From the NCBI GenBank assembly GCA_964641965.1, contig CAZXLD010000008.1, forward strand, positions 1 to 64,000: 64,000 bases of DNA, written 5' to 3'. Under the pieces are notes generated by a model that did no database searches, was not told the DNA's origin, and saw only the letters and a program-made list of their open reading frames with translations. This document shows positions 36,374 to 45,419 of the stretch, piece by piece. Numbering within the stretch: position 1 is the first letter of the stretch; every line of letters begins with the position of its first letter. A program made the position numbers and the translations under genes. The DNA is from JAJDFU01 sp964641965. GTDB lineage: Bacteria > Bacteroidota > Bacteroidia > Chitinophagales > Saprospiraceae.

Positions 36374-37411
36374 ATGACATCCTCTTCTGGCAGCTCGGTA
36401 GCTAACAAATCATTCTGGAAACGGCCCGAAGGCGTAACCGGAACCATATTCCTAGCCGGATTGATCCTGGGTGGGGGAGCATTGCTAGCAGCTGCTTTGC
36501 CAACTTTGATCACGCTAGCGGCAAATACCTTGTACCTGGCTCTGATGATCGTAGCCCTTGGGGCACTTGTTTACATGGTAGTAGATCCCAAGATGCGCAA
36601 CTTGATCGGGTATATGTATAAAAGTGTAATGCGCTGGGTTACCGGTTTTTTTGTGGAACTGGATCCGATCGGCATTTTGAAGAACTATGTTGCGGAGCTC
36701 AAGGATAATATTCAGAAAATGAACCGGCAGATCAGCAAACTGCGTGGGCAGATGCATAAGCTGCAAGAGATTATCTACAACAACAACAAGGAAATCCAAT
36801 CGAACCTCGAGTTGGCGAGTAAAGCCAAAGCCAACAATAAGCAGAGCGTCATGATCCTGAAGTCCAGACGGGCAGGACGATTGAAGGAGTCCAATATGCG
36901 ACTGGAGGATCTATATCGAAAAATGGAAGTACTCTACCGGGTGTTGGGAAAGATGTACGAAAACTCAATGATCCTAAAGGAGGATATCGAAGATCAAGTG
37001 ACGATAAAGGAGCAGGAACGTAAAGCTATTCATGCCAGTCATAATGCGATGAAGTCGGCGATGAGTGTGATCAGTGGGGATCCGGACCAGCGGGCAGTGT
37101 TTGATATGGCCATGGAAGCAATCGCAGATGATGTAAGCAAGAAAGTGGGAGAAATGGAACGCTTCATGGAAGTGTCTTCCAATTTTATGGAATCGCTCGA
37201 CTTACAGAATGGCATTTTTGAGGAAGAAGGTCTTAAAATGCTGGAACGTTGGGAAAAAGAAGGAGCTTCTCTCTTGTTGGGAGAGTCCAAAGAGTTGTTA
37301 CTCACGCAGGCCAATGATGAAGAAGAAATATTGGACCTCAACCAACCAATAAAGGAGCCGGTCCGCGAGCCTGGCCACCGAAACCAATACGATACGTTTT
37401 TTGACAGCTAG
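36374..37411 (+). CDS. Membrane-anchored coiled-coil protein (PspA-like?)
   Basis: Unrecognised protein of 345 residues. Two hydrophobic segments at 23-65 (TIFLAGLILGGGALLAAALP, LYLALMIVALGALVYMVV) form a helical hairpin. A long helical, lysine- and glutamate-rich region follows (ELKDNIQKMNRQISKLRGQM to KEDIEDQVTIKEQERKAIHA), then a second helical block and a short disordered tail. The order NYVAELKDNI, then Q/K-rich helices, resembles phage shock protein A (PspA/IM30), but PspA has no membrane hairpin. The similarity is an impression, not a proven homology. It stands alone upstream of tRNA-His. Function unknown. Confidence 0.7.
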   Translation: MTSSSGSSVANKSFWKRPEGVTGTIFLAGLILGGGALLAAALPTLITLAANTLYLALMIVALGALVYMVVDPKMRNLIGYMYKSVMRWVTGFFVELDPIGILKNYVAELKDNIQKMNRQISKLRGQMHKLQEIIYNNNKEIQSNLELASKAKANNKQSVMILKSRRAGRLKESNMRLEDLYRKMEVLYRVLGKMYENSMILKEDIEDQVTIKEQERKAIHASHNAMKSAMSVISGDPDQRAVFDMAMEAIADDVSKKVGEMERFMEVSSNFMESLDLQNGIFEEEGLKMLERWEKEGASLLLGESKELLLTQANDEEEILDLNQPIKEPVREPGHRNQYDTFFDS

Positions 37412-37464
37412 TAATGCGGGGGAACAAATTTACCTGTTTGCTGGTAAATAATAGGAGAATCAAT

Positions 37465-37472
37465 TACCTTTG
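37465..37472 (+). promoter_or_regulatory. TAnnTTTG -7 box for tRNA-His
   Basis: TACCTTTG matches the -7 consensus exactly and lies 15 bp before the tRNA. A TTTG at 37437 is a possible -33 element, although the spacing (24 bp) is long. Confidence 0.65.
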
Positions 37473-37486
37473 CATCCGCTAAAAAT

Positions 37487-37561
37487 GGTGGCTATAGCTC
37501 AGTTGGTTAGAGCGCTGGATTGTGGTTCCAGAGGTCGCCGGTTCAAATCCGGTTAGTCACC
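37487..37561 (+). tRNA. tRNA-His (GTG)
   Basis: Cloverleaf is complete: acceptor gtggcta / tagtcac, D arm gctc / gagc, anticodon stem ctgga / tccag with loop ttgtggt (anticodon GTG at 37522-37524), and T arm gccgg / ccggt with loop ttcaaat. The extra G at 37487 (G-1) opposite C73 is characteristic of histidine tRNA. The 3' CCA is not encoded in full. Confidence 0.97.
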
Positions 37562-37575
37562 CAAGATCAAAGTTG

Positions 37576-37601
37576 GCCCTGCCTTACGGCGGGGCTTTTT
37601 T
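37576..37601 (+). terminator. Rho-independent terminator after tRNA-His
   Basis: Eight-base stem gccctgcc / ggcggggc (one T-G pair) with loop ttac and six T, 15 bp downstream of the tRNA. Confidence 0.85.
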
Positions 37602-37828
37602 ATGGCCTAATGGATGTATGGATTGCATTCGGGAAGTACCATAGACCTGCTGATTTTATTGCTGAAGTGCGGAATCCTGGGAATTTAGGAAAACAAGTAA
37701 AGGCCTGTACATAGGGTGGGGGTATTGACCTTAGGTTTCATTTTTACCAAAGTAAATTTTGGTTTTCTCCTTTTTTTCGGATTAATTAAGAAGAGTTTAC
37801 TTTAATTCTCACAATTAATCTCTATCCT

Positions 37829-37945
37829 ATGAGTACGAAGCCTAAAAAGAAAGAGAATTTAGCGCCAATCATTATCGGGATTATCTTCCTGATCGTCTTT
37901 CTGGGATTTGTAGTGTATATCGCTTCGAGAGCAGTTTCCAATTAG
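37829..37945 (+). CDS. Small single-span membrane protein (38 aa)
   Basis: Short open frame of 38 residues. The N-terminus is polar and basic (MSTKPKKKENLAP), then one continuous membrane helix (IIIGIIFLIVFLGFVVYIA) and a short tail SRAVSN. The positive-inside rule predicts the N-terminus in the cytoplasm. It lies alone between tRNA-His and the amidase gene. A hydrophobic run of about 19 residues flanked by charges is unlikely by chance, but expression is not shown. No family recognised. Confidence 0.6.
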   Translation: MSTKPKKKENLAPIIIGIIFLIVFLGFVVYIASRAVSN

Positions 37946-38130
37946 AGGACACATCCAACACCATTGTTCTCCCGGTAGTCGAAAACAGAGCCGTTTCTAA
38001 AGTAAAGGCTACTTCTTTTCTTTTCAAGAGTAGGGAAAGGGTCTGATTTTATGTAGCTGTCCTTTACTCAGTCAAAATTTTCTTACCAGTAAATTCCCAC
38101 AAATAAATTCCCTTGAAAGTGGTTCCAGCA

Positions 38131-39807
38131 CTAATTTTGAAAAAAAGGTGGATGTGCCTCTTCAAAATCAGTCATCTCCTGAAAAGTTTCAGCCAGGCCT
38201 ACTAAGGTAGCTTCATCGTATAATTTGCCGACCAAGGTAAAGGATGTGGGATGTGCTTCTTCATTAAATCCATTGGGCAGCGCAATACTTGGATGTCCGG
38301 TCAGGTTGGTGATCAGCAGTTGCCTGCCTCCAAAAGTAGGAGAGATCAATACATCCACTTGCTCAAACACATCATCCATTGCCTCGATCAGCCGTTTTCG
38401 ATGCCGGTTGGCTTGTAAATATTCCACTGCAGGAATAAAACGGGATTGTCGTAATGAGTTAGCTCTCGACCGCTTGCTTTGTTGAACCATATCCACATCC
38501 CTGCGCTCCAGGATTAATTGGTCAAAGAAAGCCCCTGCTTCTGCTCGTAGAATAATGTCAAAGACCGGATAAGGCATGCTGTCGGGTGTTTGAATAGGGA
38601 TCAGATTTATACCCTTATTTTGGAAGAACTCGAGCAGTGCCGCATTGTTGGCTCCGTTGTCGGTGGTATCTTTTTCAAACTGGTCTTCCAGGAAGCCCAC
38701 TCGAACGGATTCCCAGCTTTGAGGTCCGTTGTAATTAAAGGCTACCTGTTTTACAGTCCGGTCATGCCCGTCCGGACCAAAAATAGCCTGTAAAACTAGC
38801 GCGCAATCTTTTGCTGTACGACATAAGGGACCTACTTTATCCATACTCCAACTCAATGACATCACCCCGTGGCGGCTCACCCGACCATAAGTGGGGCGTA
38901 ATCCGGTAATCCCGCAACGGGTAGCGGGAGATACGATAGAGCCCAAGGTCTCCGTCCCGATCGCAAATGCTACCAAGCCAGCAGCGGTTGCGGCCCCTGA
39001 ACCGGCAGAGGAACCACTGGCTCCCTGCTCCAAGTCCCAAGGGTTTTTGGTCTTACCTCCAAACCAGACATCCCCTCGAGCCAATGCCCCGGAGGAAAGC
39101 TTCCCAACCAATACTGCACCGGCTTTCTCCAGTTTTTGGATGACGGTGGCAGTGTATCCGATTTCTTGTTCTTTATATGGCACAGCTCCCCAGGTAGTAG
39201 GATAACCCTCCAGAGCCATCAGGTCCTTTACTCCATACGGGATTCCGTGAAGCGGTCCTCGGTAGGTGCCCGCTCGAAGTTCGGCATCTGCGTGTTTTGC
39301 CTGTTCCAGGGCTAGCTCTGGAGTCAGGGTGATTACGGACTCCAGCAGACTATCGTACCGAGCAATTCTTTGCAGGTACAGCTCGGTCAGTTCAACCGAG
39401 GTAAGCTTTCGATTTCGAATAAGGGATGCGAGCTGCTCTACAGAATAGAAGGCCAATTCTTCTTTCTGCTCGGGTAAATCGACATCCGGCAGGTCCCATT
39501 TTGGTTGCCTTTGAGCCTCCAGGGGCACTTCAAAACCATCCGGATGAGGATCGAAAAGCAATACGGGGAAGGTTTCATTGTCCAAAGCAAATTGCCGCAT
39601 CGTATCATATCCCTTGAAGTTGCGTTCAAGATAGTCGGTCAGGGTATCGATTTCGGCAGGCGAAAACTTAATGCCAATCACCTTTTGGGCATGCCAGATA
39701 TCATCCTGGTCGAAAAGGAAATCGGTTTTCCCATTTATAAAACCGAGCACAAATGCTGCGCAAAGTAAAGCCGACCAAACTGGCAGCCGATTCTTCTGAT
39801 TTACCAT
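38131..39807 (-). CDS. Secreted amidase-signature hydrolase
   Basis: Amidase-signature enzyme of 558 residues. Residues 1-26 form a signal-like segment (PVWSALLCAAFVLGFING), so it is probably periplasmic. Catalytic Lys is in GIPYGVKDL; the Ser-cisSer pair lies in GASGSSAGSGAATAAG and IGTETLGSIVSPATRCG. Length and a long N-terminal extension differ from the GatA subunit of the amidotransferase, and no gatB or gatC is near. The stop codon follows a run of seven T (see the finding on a possible frame slip). Substrate unknown. Confidence 0.85.
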   Translation of the reverse strand: MVNQKNRLPVWSALLCAAFVLGFINGKTDFLFDQDDIWHAQKVIGIKFSPAEIDTLTDYLERNFKGYDTMRQFALDNETFPVLLFDPHPDGFEVPLEAQRQPKWDLPDVDLPEQKEELAFYSVEQLASLIRNRKLTSVELTELYLQRIARYDSLLESVITLTPELALEQAKHADAELRAGTYRGPLHGIPYGVKDLMALEGYPTTWGAVPYKEQEIGYTATVIQKLEKAGAVLVGKLSSGALARGDVWFGGKTKNPWDLEQGASGSSAGSGAATAAGLVAFAIGTETLGSIVSPATRCGITGLRPTYGRVSRHGVMSLSWSMDKVGPLCRTAKDCALVLQAIFGPDGHDRTVKQVAFNYNGPQSWESVRVGFLEDQFEKDTTDNGANNAALLEFFQNKGINLIPIQTPDSMPYPVFDIILRAEAGAFFDQLILERRDVDMVQQSKRSRANSLRQSRFIPAVEYLQANRHRKRLIEAMDDVFEQVDVLISPTFGGRQLLITNLTGHPSIALPNGFNEEAHPTSFTLVGKLYDEATLVGLAETFQEMTDFEEAHPPFFQN

Positions 39808-39906
39808 GTTGATTTTTCTGAATGCCTAAACGTTGAAGGTAAGGATTCAAAGTCGTTCGTGTCGGACTTGGAATATTCCTTATTTTTCCCGCCTATCTAT
39901 TTGCTC

Positions 39907-41877
39907 ATGTCTACTCCTGCATCGCCCGATATCCTTTGGACCCCTTCTAAGGCCTTTCAACATCAATCCAACCTCCAGGATTTTGTAGAATGGTTAAAGG
40001 AAACGAAAAGGCTCGAATTTGAAGATTATCATAGCTTATGGCAATGGTCAGTTGAACAGCCGGCTGCTTTCTGGAGGTCGGTAGCCACCTATTTTGAGGT
40101 GATCTTTCACGAGCCCTACGAGGCAGTGAAGGGTGCAGACCCAATGCCCTACACCCAATGGTTTGAGGGGAGCACACTCAATTATGCGGAACATATTTTC
40201 CGGATGGCTACGGAGGATCACCCTGCCATTATATATCAGCAGGAAGGGAAGCCACTTCAGGAAATGTCTTGGGCAGATCTTAACCAAAGCGTAGCCTCAA
40301 TGGTTCAATGGCTTCAAACCAAGGGTGTTGGAAAAGGAGATCGGGTAGTTGCTTTCTTACCCAACGTACCCGAAGCTACTATTGGCTTCCTGGCGGCATG
40401 CGCTATTGGAGCTGTTTGGTCGAGCTGCTCACCTGATTTTGGAAGCTCAAGTGTAGTTGATCGGTTCCAACAGATTGAACCCAAGATATTGCTGGCTTGC
40501 AAGGGCTACTCGTACGGAGGAAAATACCACGATCGCTTGGAGGTAGTAAAGGCACTCAAAGAGGCTTTGCCAACCTTGGAAACAATTGTTTTAATCGGCG
40601 GTGAATCCATGCCCGAACTTCAGGCGACATCTTGGGAAGATACCCAGCAATACCCGGACGCCACCCTTGAATTTGTTCCTGTTCCATTTTCGCATCCGAT
40701 TTGGGTTTTATTTTCCTCCGGCACCACAGGAAAACCCAAAGCGATTACCCATTCTCAAGGAGGTGTATTGTTAGAGCACCTGAAATACCTGGCTTTTCAT
40801 AATGATCTTAAGCCTGGGGAGCGGTTCTTTTGGTTTACCACCACCGGATGGATGATGTGGAATTTCCTGCAAGCCGCATTGTTGCGTGGGGCCACTATCG
40901 TGTTGTACGATGGTAGTCCATCTTTTCCCAATCTGTCGGCGCTCTGGAAGTTGACAGACCAGGTTGGTATCCATCATTTCGGCACCAGTGCGCCTTTTTT
41001 GGTAGCTTGTATGAAGCGCAATATAGAAACCCGATTTCAGGGGTTGGATTTTAGTCAATTACGGTCCATTGGATCCACTGGAGCACCTCTTCCCCCGGAA
41101 GCATTTGATTGGGTGTATGAAAAATTGAGGCCGGAGGTTTGGCTTTGTTCCATGAGTGGGGGGACAGATCTTTGCACGGCTTTTGTCGGGGGGTGTCCCT
41201 GGGAACCGGTATACAGAGGAGAAATACAGGTTCGATGTTTGGGTGCTTCTTTATATGCCTGGGACGAGGCCGGCGAACCTGTGATAGGAGAGGTAGGGGA
41301 AATGGTGCTCACCCAATCCATGCCAAGCATGCCAATTTATTTTTGGAATGATCCGGAGCGCAAGCGTTATCTGTCCAGTTACTTTGATTACTTCCCCGGA
41401 GTATGGAGACACGGTGATTGGATTCTGATCACGGAGCGAAACAGTTTGATCATCCTGGGGCGCTCGGATGCCACCTTAAATCGCCAGGGAATCCGGATTG
41501 GAACGGCTGAGATATATCAGTCTGTCGATCAAGTCCAGGGCATAAAAGATGCCCTGATTGTCAACCTGGAGCTCGATGGAGGACGGCACTTTATGCCGTT
41601 GTTTGTGCAACTGGAAGCTGATGTTTCATTGACAGAACCCCTCAAGAGTAAAATCCGCAAACAATTAAAAGAGGATTATTCTCCCCGGCATGTGCCCGAC
41701 GATATTCTGGAGATACCAGATATTCCCTATACGATCAGCGGGAAAAAACTGGAAGCCCCGGTCAAGAAGATTTTAATGGGTTTTGAGATCGATAAAGTGG
41801 CTAATCCCGACGCCATGCGAAACCCGGAAAGTCTTGATTTTTTTGTAGCCTACTCGAGGCAATTAAAAAAGAAGTGA
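39907..41877 (+). CDS. Acetoacetate-CoA ligase
   Basis: Adenylate-forming enzyme of 656 residues with the AACS N-terminal domain (FVEWLKETKRLEFEDYHSLW, YTQWFEGSTLNYAEHIF). The AMP-binding motif is FSSGTTGKPKAI, and A5-A8 regions read SMSGGTDLC and WRHGDWI; the final GRSDATLNRQGIRIG and TISGKKLEAPVK carry the catalytic Lys. It activates acetoacetate to acetoacetyl-CoA for ketone-body or polyhydroxybutyrate use. The ATG at 39907 is chosen inside the longer frame. It is divergent from the amidase gene. Confidence 0.9.
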   Translation: MSTPASPDILWTPSKAFQHQSNLQDFVEWLKETKRLEFEDYHSLWQWSVEQPAAFWRSVATYFEVIFHEPYEAVKGADPMPYTQWFEGSTLNYAEHIFRMATEDHPAIIYQQEGKPLQEMSWADLNQSVASMVQWLQTKGVGKGDRVVAFLPNVPEATIGFLAACAIGAVWSSCSPDFGSSSVVDRFQQIEPKILLACKGYSYGGKYHDRLEVVKALKEALPTLETIVLIGGESMPELQATSWEDTQQYPDATLEFVPVPFSHPIWVLFSSGTTGKPKAITHSQGGVLLEHLKYLAFHNDLKPGERFFWFTTTGWMMWNFLQAALLRGATIVLYDGSPSFPNLSALWKLTDQVGIHHFGTSAPFLVACMKRNIETRFQGLDFSQLRSIGSTGAPLPPEAFDWVYEKLRPEVWLCSMSGGTDLCTAFVGGCPWEPVYRGEIQVRCLGASLYAWDEAGEPVIGEVGEMVLTQSMPSMPIYFWNDPERKRYLSSYFDYFPGVWRHGDWILITERNSLIILGRSDATLNRQGIRIGTAEIYQSVDQVQGIKDALIVNLELDGGRHFMPLFVQLEADVSLTEPLKSKIRKQLKEDYSPRHVPDDILEIPDIPYTISGKKLEAPVKKILMGFEIDKVANPDAMRNPESLDFFVAYSRQLKKK

Positions 41878-41934
41878 AAAATCCGGTTGGCTAACTCCTC
41901 CGTATGCTGAGTTCATTCCACGGAAGGGTTGTGT

Positions 41935-42100
41935 TAGCGCGCAAATCCCCGCAAGATCCAATTTAGCCGAAAGGAAAAACAGAGGTGGTCGCTAATTATT
42001 TCTACTGCTGGTGGAAAAATCCCACTGAATGGCAATTTGATTACTGGAAAAGAGCCAGGAACTGGGGTACCAGTTGGTTTATACCTGCTTCAAATTAAAG
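41935..42100 (+). pseudogene. Possible relic of a T9SS sorting domain
   Basis: A stop-free stretch without a start reads WSLIISTAGGKIPLNG and VPVGLYLLQIKG, which resembles the second half of a type A T9SS sorting domain. It lacks the usual FPNP half and any upstream coding region. It may be a decayed tail of a lost gene, or chance. The 225-bp spacer otherwise holds nothing evident. Confidence 0.25.
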
Positions 42101-42102
42101 GC

Positions 42103-42600
42103 TTACCAGTTGTTGAAGGCCGCGTTGAAGATATCTTCATTGATCTGAGCCAGAATAGTGGTGTGTGCCTCTTCTTGAATGTCTGAAGGTTGTACCTCAG
42201 AGGGGAAATCGAAGAAGAAGGAAAAAACACGGTCGAAATCTTCTTCCGGTTTTACATGGTTGATATACTGCACATTTACGGCAATAGTGAGCCTGTTGAT
42301 GGCTGTACGTTCGCCGGGTTCCGGAGCCTCACTGGTTATAATATATCGATTAATCGCTCCTCGAAACTCGACATCCGGGTTAAACTCATCTTGTTTGAGC
42401 CGCGACTGGTTTCTGATTTTATCTTGAAGTTCTACGGTGAACAAGGCGGGCAATTCAGGCGGGGAAGCCAGGGAATTGTCCTCAAACCGATAGACAAAAT
42501 AGGTTTGTAAGTTTGGATCTGCTTTGGAAGGCCGGAAGGAATAGCATCCGTTCAGGACCGGCAGGGTGACGAGTAGCAGCGCAAAAAGTGACCATTTCAT
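42103..42600 (-). CDS. lptE: LptE-like LPS-assembly lipoprotein
   Basis: Lipoprotein of 165 residues: signal peptide with lipobox PVLNGCYSF, then CYSFRPSKADPNLQTYFVYRF. The pattern YSF at the N-terminus, an acidic region, and a strand INRLTIAVNVQYINHV fit the LptE/DUF4390-like family of Bacteroidota. LptE plugs the LptD barrel and helps place LPS in the outer membrane. The ATG at 42600 is chosen seven codons inside the longer frame. It follows the sigma-54 activator by 17 bp; the order miaB, sigma-54 activator, lptE is familiar from other Bacteroidota, but secG is absent after it here. Confidence 0.78.
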   Translation of the reverse strand: MKWSLFALLLVTLPVLNGCYSFRPSKADPNLQTYFVYRFEDNSLASPPELPALFTVELQDKIRNQSRLKQDEFNPDVEFRGAINRYIITSEAPEPGERTAINRLTIAVNVQYINHVKPEEDFDRVFSFFFDFPSEVQPSDIQEEAHTTILAQINEDIFNAAFNNW

Positions 42601-42617
42601 AGGCAGGAAAAACGCAT

Positions 42618-43874
42618 TCAAACCAGATCGTATTGCTTAATTTTTCGATATAAGGTCCGCTCGGAAATGCCCAGTTCATCGGCTGCTTCTTTTCGTTTGC
42701 CACGATGTTTGTGCAGGGCTTTTCGGATGGTCTTTTTTTCCAGCTCCATTAAGTCCAAACTTTCTTCTACGATCTCAGATGGATCATACCCTGCATCTGC
42801 CTGGATGATAATTGGTCCGTTGGTATCCGATTCTTTAAATTCCGGCTTGGGTACGGGTCGGCGCGAAAGTGGCGCCGGAAGGTTGGAAGAAGCGTTAATT
42901 TCCAATGGAACAAGGCTGTCTGAATCATCCAGTTCCAGGTCGTTTTCACGGATGAGTCCGCTCAACACCTTCTTTACCTGATCCAGGTCTTGCTTCATAT
43001 CCAACAGAAACTTATACAGGATATCCCGTTCAGTACTCCCGGCTAATTGTTCTTCCGTCAGGTTGAGCGGCACTGGTAGATGGCGCTTCAGAATATAAGG
43101 GGTGTAGTTCTGAATATCTTCAAGGGTAACGATAGGGCTTTCGGATAGTACGGACAATTGTTCTGCCACGTTTTTTAACTCTCGCACATTCCCGGGCCAG
43201 GTGTAGGATTCCAGGGCCAGGCGGGCATCGGCATCCAGTTGGATGGGATGATTTCCATAGCGGTCAGCAAAATCAACTGCAAATTTCCGGAACAGCAAAT
43301 GGATATCTTCGGGCCGATCTCGCAAGGCAGGTACACGAATTGGAACGGTGTTCAGCCTGTAATACAAGTCTTCCCGAAACTTACCTGCTTTTATCTTATC
43401 GTTTAGATCTACATTGGTAGCTGCCACAACCCGTATATCAGTGTGTAGCACTTTTGAAGAACCCATCCGAATGAATTCTCCAGATTCTAAAATACGGAGC
43501 ATATATGCCTGGGTGTCCAAAGGCATCTCTCCGATCTCATCCAGAAAAATGGTTCCTCCGTTATAGGTTTCAAAATAGCCTTTTCGGTCGCTTATGGCAT
43601 TCGTGAAAGCGCCTTTTTCGTGGCCGAACAATTCGGAATTGATGGTCCCCTCCGGAATAGCTCCACAGTTAATCGCAATAAACCCTTCGTGTTTTCTCGG
43701 GGACAGATGGTGTATGATTTTGGAAAAAGCTTCTTTACCTACGCCACTTTCCCCATTGATCAGAACGGTCAAGTCGGTTGGAGCAACCCGGATGGCTGTC
43801 CCCAAAGCTGCATCCAAAGTCGGAGAGGTGCCAATGATATCAAAACGTTGTTTTATAGTACGCAGATGGTCCAT
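42618..43874 (-). CDS. Sigma-54-dependent transcriptional activator without receiver domain
   Basis: Activator of 418 residues. The AAA+ core begins at once, with Walker A GESGVGKE at 41-48, the sigma-54-contact loop GAFTNA at 88-93 and Walker B GTIFLDEIGEMP near 106-117, then an R-finger region WPGNVRELKN. A linker of about 100 residues precedes a Fis-type helix-turn-helix at the end (RKEAADELGISERTLYRKIK). There is no receiver or PAS domain, so activity is probably set by expression or an unknown partner. The loop reads GAFTNA rather than GAFTGA. It lies between miaB and lptE on the same strand. Confidence 0.9.
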   Translation of the reverse strand: MDHLRTIKQRFDIIGTSPTLDAALGTAIRVAPTDLTVLINGESGVGKEAFSKIIHHLSPRKHEGFIAINCGAIPEGTINSELFGHEKGAFTNAISDRKGYFETYNGGTIFLDEIGEMPLDTQAYMLRILESGEFIRMGSSKVLHTDIRVVAATNVDLNDKIKAGKFREDLYYRLNTVPIRVPALRDRPEDIHLLFRKFAVDFADRYGNHPIQLDADARLALESYTWPGNVRELKNVAEQLSVLSESPIVTLEDIQNYTPYILKRHLPVPLNLTEEQLAGSTERDILYKFLLDMKQDLDQVKKVLSGLIRENDLELDDSDSLVPLEINASSNLPAPLSRRPVPKPEFKESDTNGPIIIQADAGYDPSEIVEESLDLMELEKKTIRKALHKHRGKRKEAADELGISERTLYRKIKQYDLV

Positions 43875-43959
43875 TGAAATGTATTGCTTTTGTCTAGTCG
43901 AGTAGCTCTATGTCAGGGGGTGAAAACAGGTCTATGGGCTTCAACTATAGGGCTGTTGA

Positions 43960-45390
43960 TCAAACCAGGATGCCTTTCAGAGTAGCACTGGTAGCTTCTG
44001 TAATTTTAACCTCTGCATAATCACCGGCATTCAGACCTTCCCTTTTAGGAAATACCACCATTTTATTTTGAGAATTCCGGCCCTTAAAGTCTTGGTCAGA
44101 CCGGCGGGAATCCCCTTCGATCAGCACCTTGAATGTTTTGCCAATATCCTTTTGATTGTGTTGAAAGGAAACCTGGTTTTGGATACGGATCACCTCCTGC
44201 AAGCGTCGCTTTTTCACCTCTTGAGGAATATCATCCGGATATTTTCGGGCCGCCAGCGTCCCGGGGCGTTCACTGTAAAAGAACATGTAGGACATGCTGT
44301 AATTTGCCCAGGGAATCATGGTCAATGTATCCTGATGCTCCTCCTCTGTTTCGGAGCAAAAGCCGGTAATGATGTCAGAGGAGATGGCACAATCGGGAAT
44401 GATTTCATAAATCCGACGGACTTTTTCCATATACCAAGCCCGATCGTAGGTCCGGTTCATAAGCTGGAGGATGCGACTGTTGCCGGATTGAACGGGCAAG
44501 TGGATGTACTTGCAGATGTTTTCATGGCGTGCCATGGTGTAGAGCACTTCATCTGTAATATCCTTTGGATGGGAAGTGCTGAACCGAATGCGGAGGTCAG
44601 GATGCACCTGGGCAACCCTATCCAGTAATTGGGCAAAGGTAACAGTGCTGCCATTCTCCAGATTTTCCCATTTGTAGGAATCCACATTCTGGCCTAGCAG
44701 GGTCACTTCCCGGTAGCCTCGCTGATACAGATCCGTAGCTTCGGCCACTATACTAAAGGCATTTCGGCTGCGCTCCCGACCGCGGGTAAAGGGCACTACA
44801 CAGAAGGAACACATATTGTCACAACCACGCATTATGCTGATAAAAGCAGTCACCCCATTGCTGTCCAGTCGCAAAGGGCTGATATCCGCGTAGGTTTCCT
44901 CTCTCGATAGTTGGACGTTAATCGCCTGGTTTCCCTCTTTGGCGGAGCCAACCAGTTTGGGTAGGTCTCGATAGGCATCCGGGCCAACGACCAGATCGAC
45001 AAGCTGTTCTTCCTCCAGCAGCTTTTTCTTCAGCCGTTCCGCCATACACCCCAGTACACCGATCATAGTACCCGGGCGATTTTCTTTGACCTTTTTAAAG
45101 ATCCGAAGGCGTTTACGTACGGTTTCTTCTGCTTTTTCGCGGATGGAACAGGTGTTTATGAAAATTAGGTCGGCCTGTTCAAGATTTCGGGTGGGTCGGA
45201 AATCTATATCAGACAGGATAGATGCTACGATCTCACTGTCGCTGAAGTTCATTTGACAGCCGTAACTCTCAATATAAAACTGCTTGCCGTCTACTGTAAC
45301 CTCCTGTTCTGCTTCAAAAACTTCCCCTTGCCGGTCCGTGAGAATATTCTTATTTAATCCTTCCAAGGTGGGATTTTCATCGTACAGCAT
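43960..45390 (-). CDS. miaB: tRNA-2-methylthio-N6-dimethylallyladenosine synthase MiaB
   Basis: Radical-SAM methylthiotransferase of 476 residues that adds the 2-methylthio group to i6A37 of tRNAs reading U-starting codons. The UPF0004 domain starts FYIESYGCQMNFSDSEIV; two more Cys occur in NTCSIREKAEETV and GVLGCMAERLK. The radical-SAM motif is RGCDNMCSFCVVPFTRGRERSR with the C-x3-C-x2-C pattern, and the C-terminal TRAM domain contains LIEGDSRRSDQDFKGRNSQN. A perfect -7 box lies upstream. Length and motifs are normal. Confidence 0.96.
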   Translation of the reverse strand: MLYDENPTLEGLNKNILTDRQGEVFEAEQEVTVDGKQFYIESYGCQMNFSDSEIVASILSDIDFRPTRNLEQADLIFINTCSIREKAEETVRKRLRIFKKVKENRPGTMIGVLGCMAERLKKKLLEEEQLVDLVVGPDAYRDLPKLVGSAKEGNQAINVQLSREETYADISPLRLDSNGVTAFISIMRGCDNMCSFCVVPFTRGRERSRNAFSIVAEATDLYQRGYREVTLLGQNVDSYKWENLENGSTVTFAQLLDRVAQVHPDLRIRFSTSHPKDITDEVLYTMARHENICKYIHLPVQSGNSRILQLMNRTYDRAWYMEKVRRIYEIIPDCAISSDIITGFCSETEEEHQDTLTMIPWANYSMSYMFFYSERPGTLAARKYPDDIPQEVKKRRLQEVIRIQNQVSFQHNQKDIGKTFKVLIEGDSRRSDQDFKGRNSQNKMVVFPKREGLNAGDYAEVKITEATSATLKGILV

Positions 45391-45411
45391 CTGTCCATTT
45401 CATTTGAACGG

Positions 45412-45419
45412 CAAAGATA
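45412..45419 (-). promoter_or_regulatory. TAnnTTTG -7 box for miaB
   Basis: Read on the minus strand it is TATCTTTG, an exact match. A TTTG lies 23 bp upstream (45443-45446). Transcription would start near 45405, giving a leader of about 15 nt before the ATG at 45390. Confidence 0.7.
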
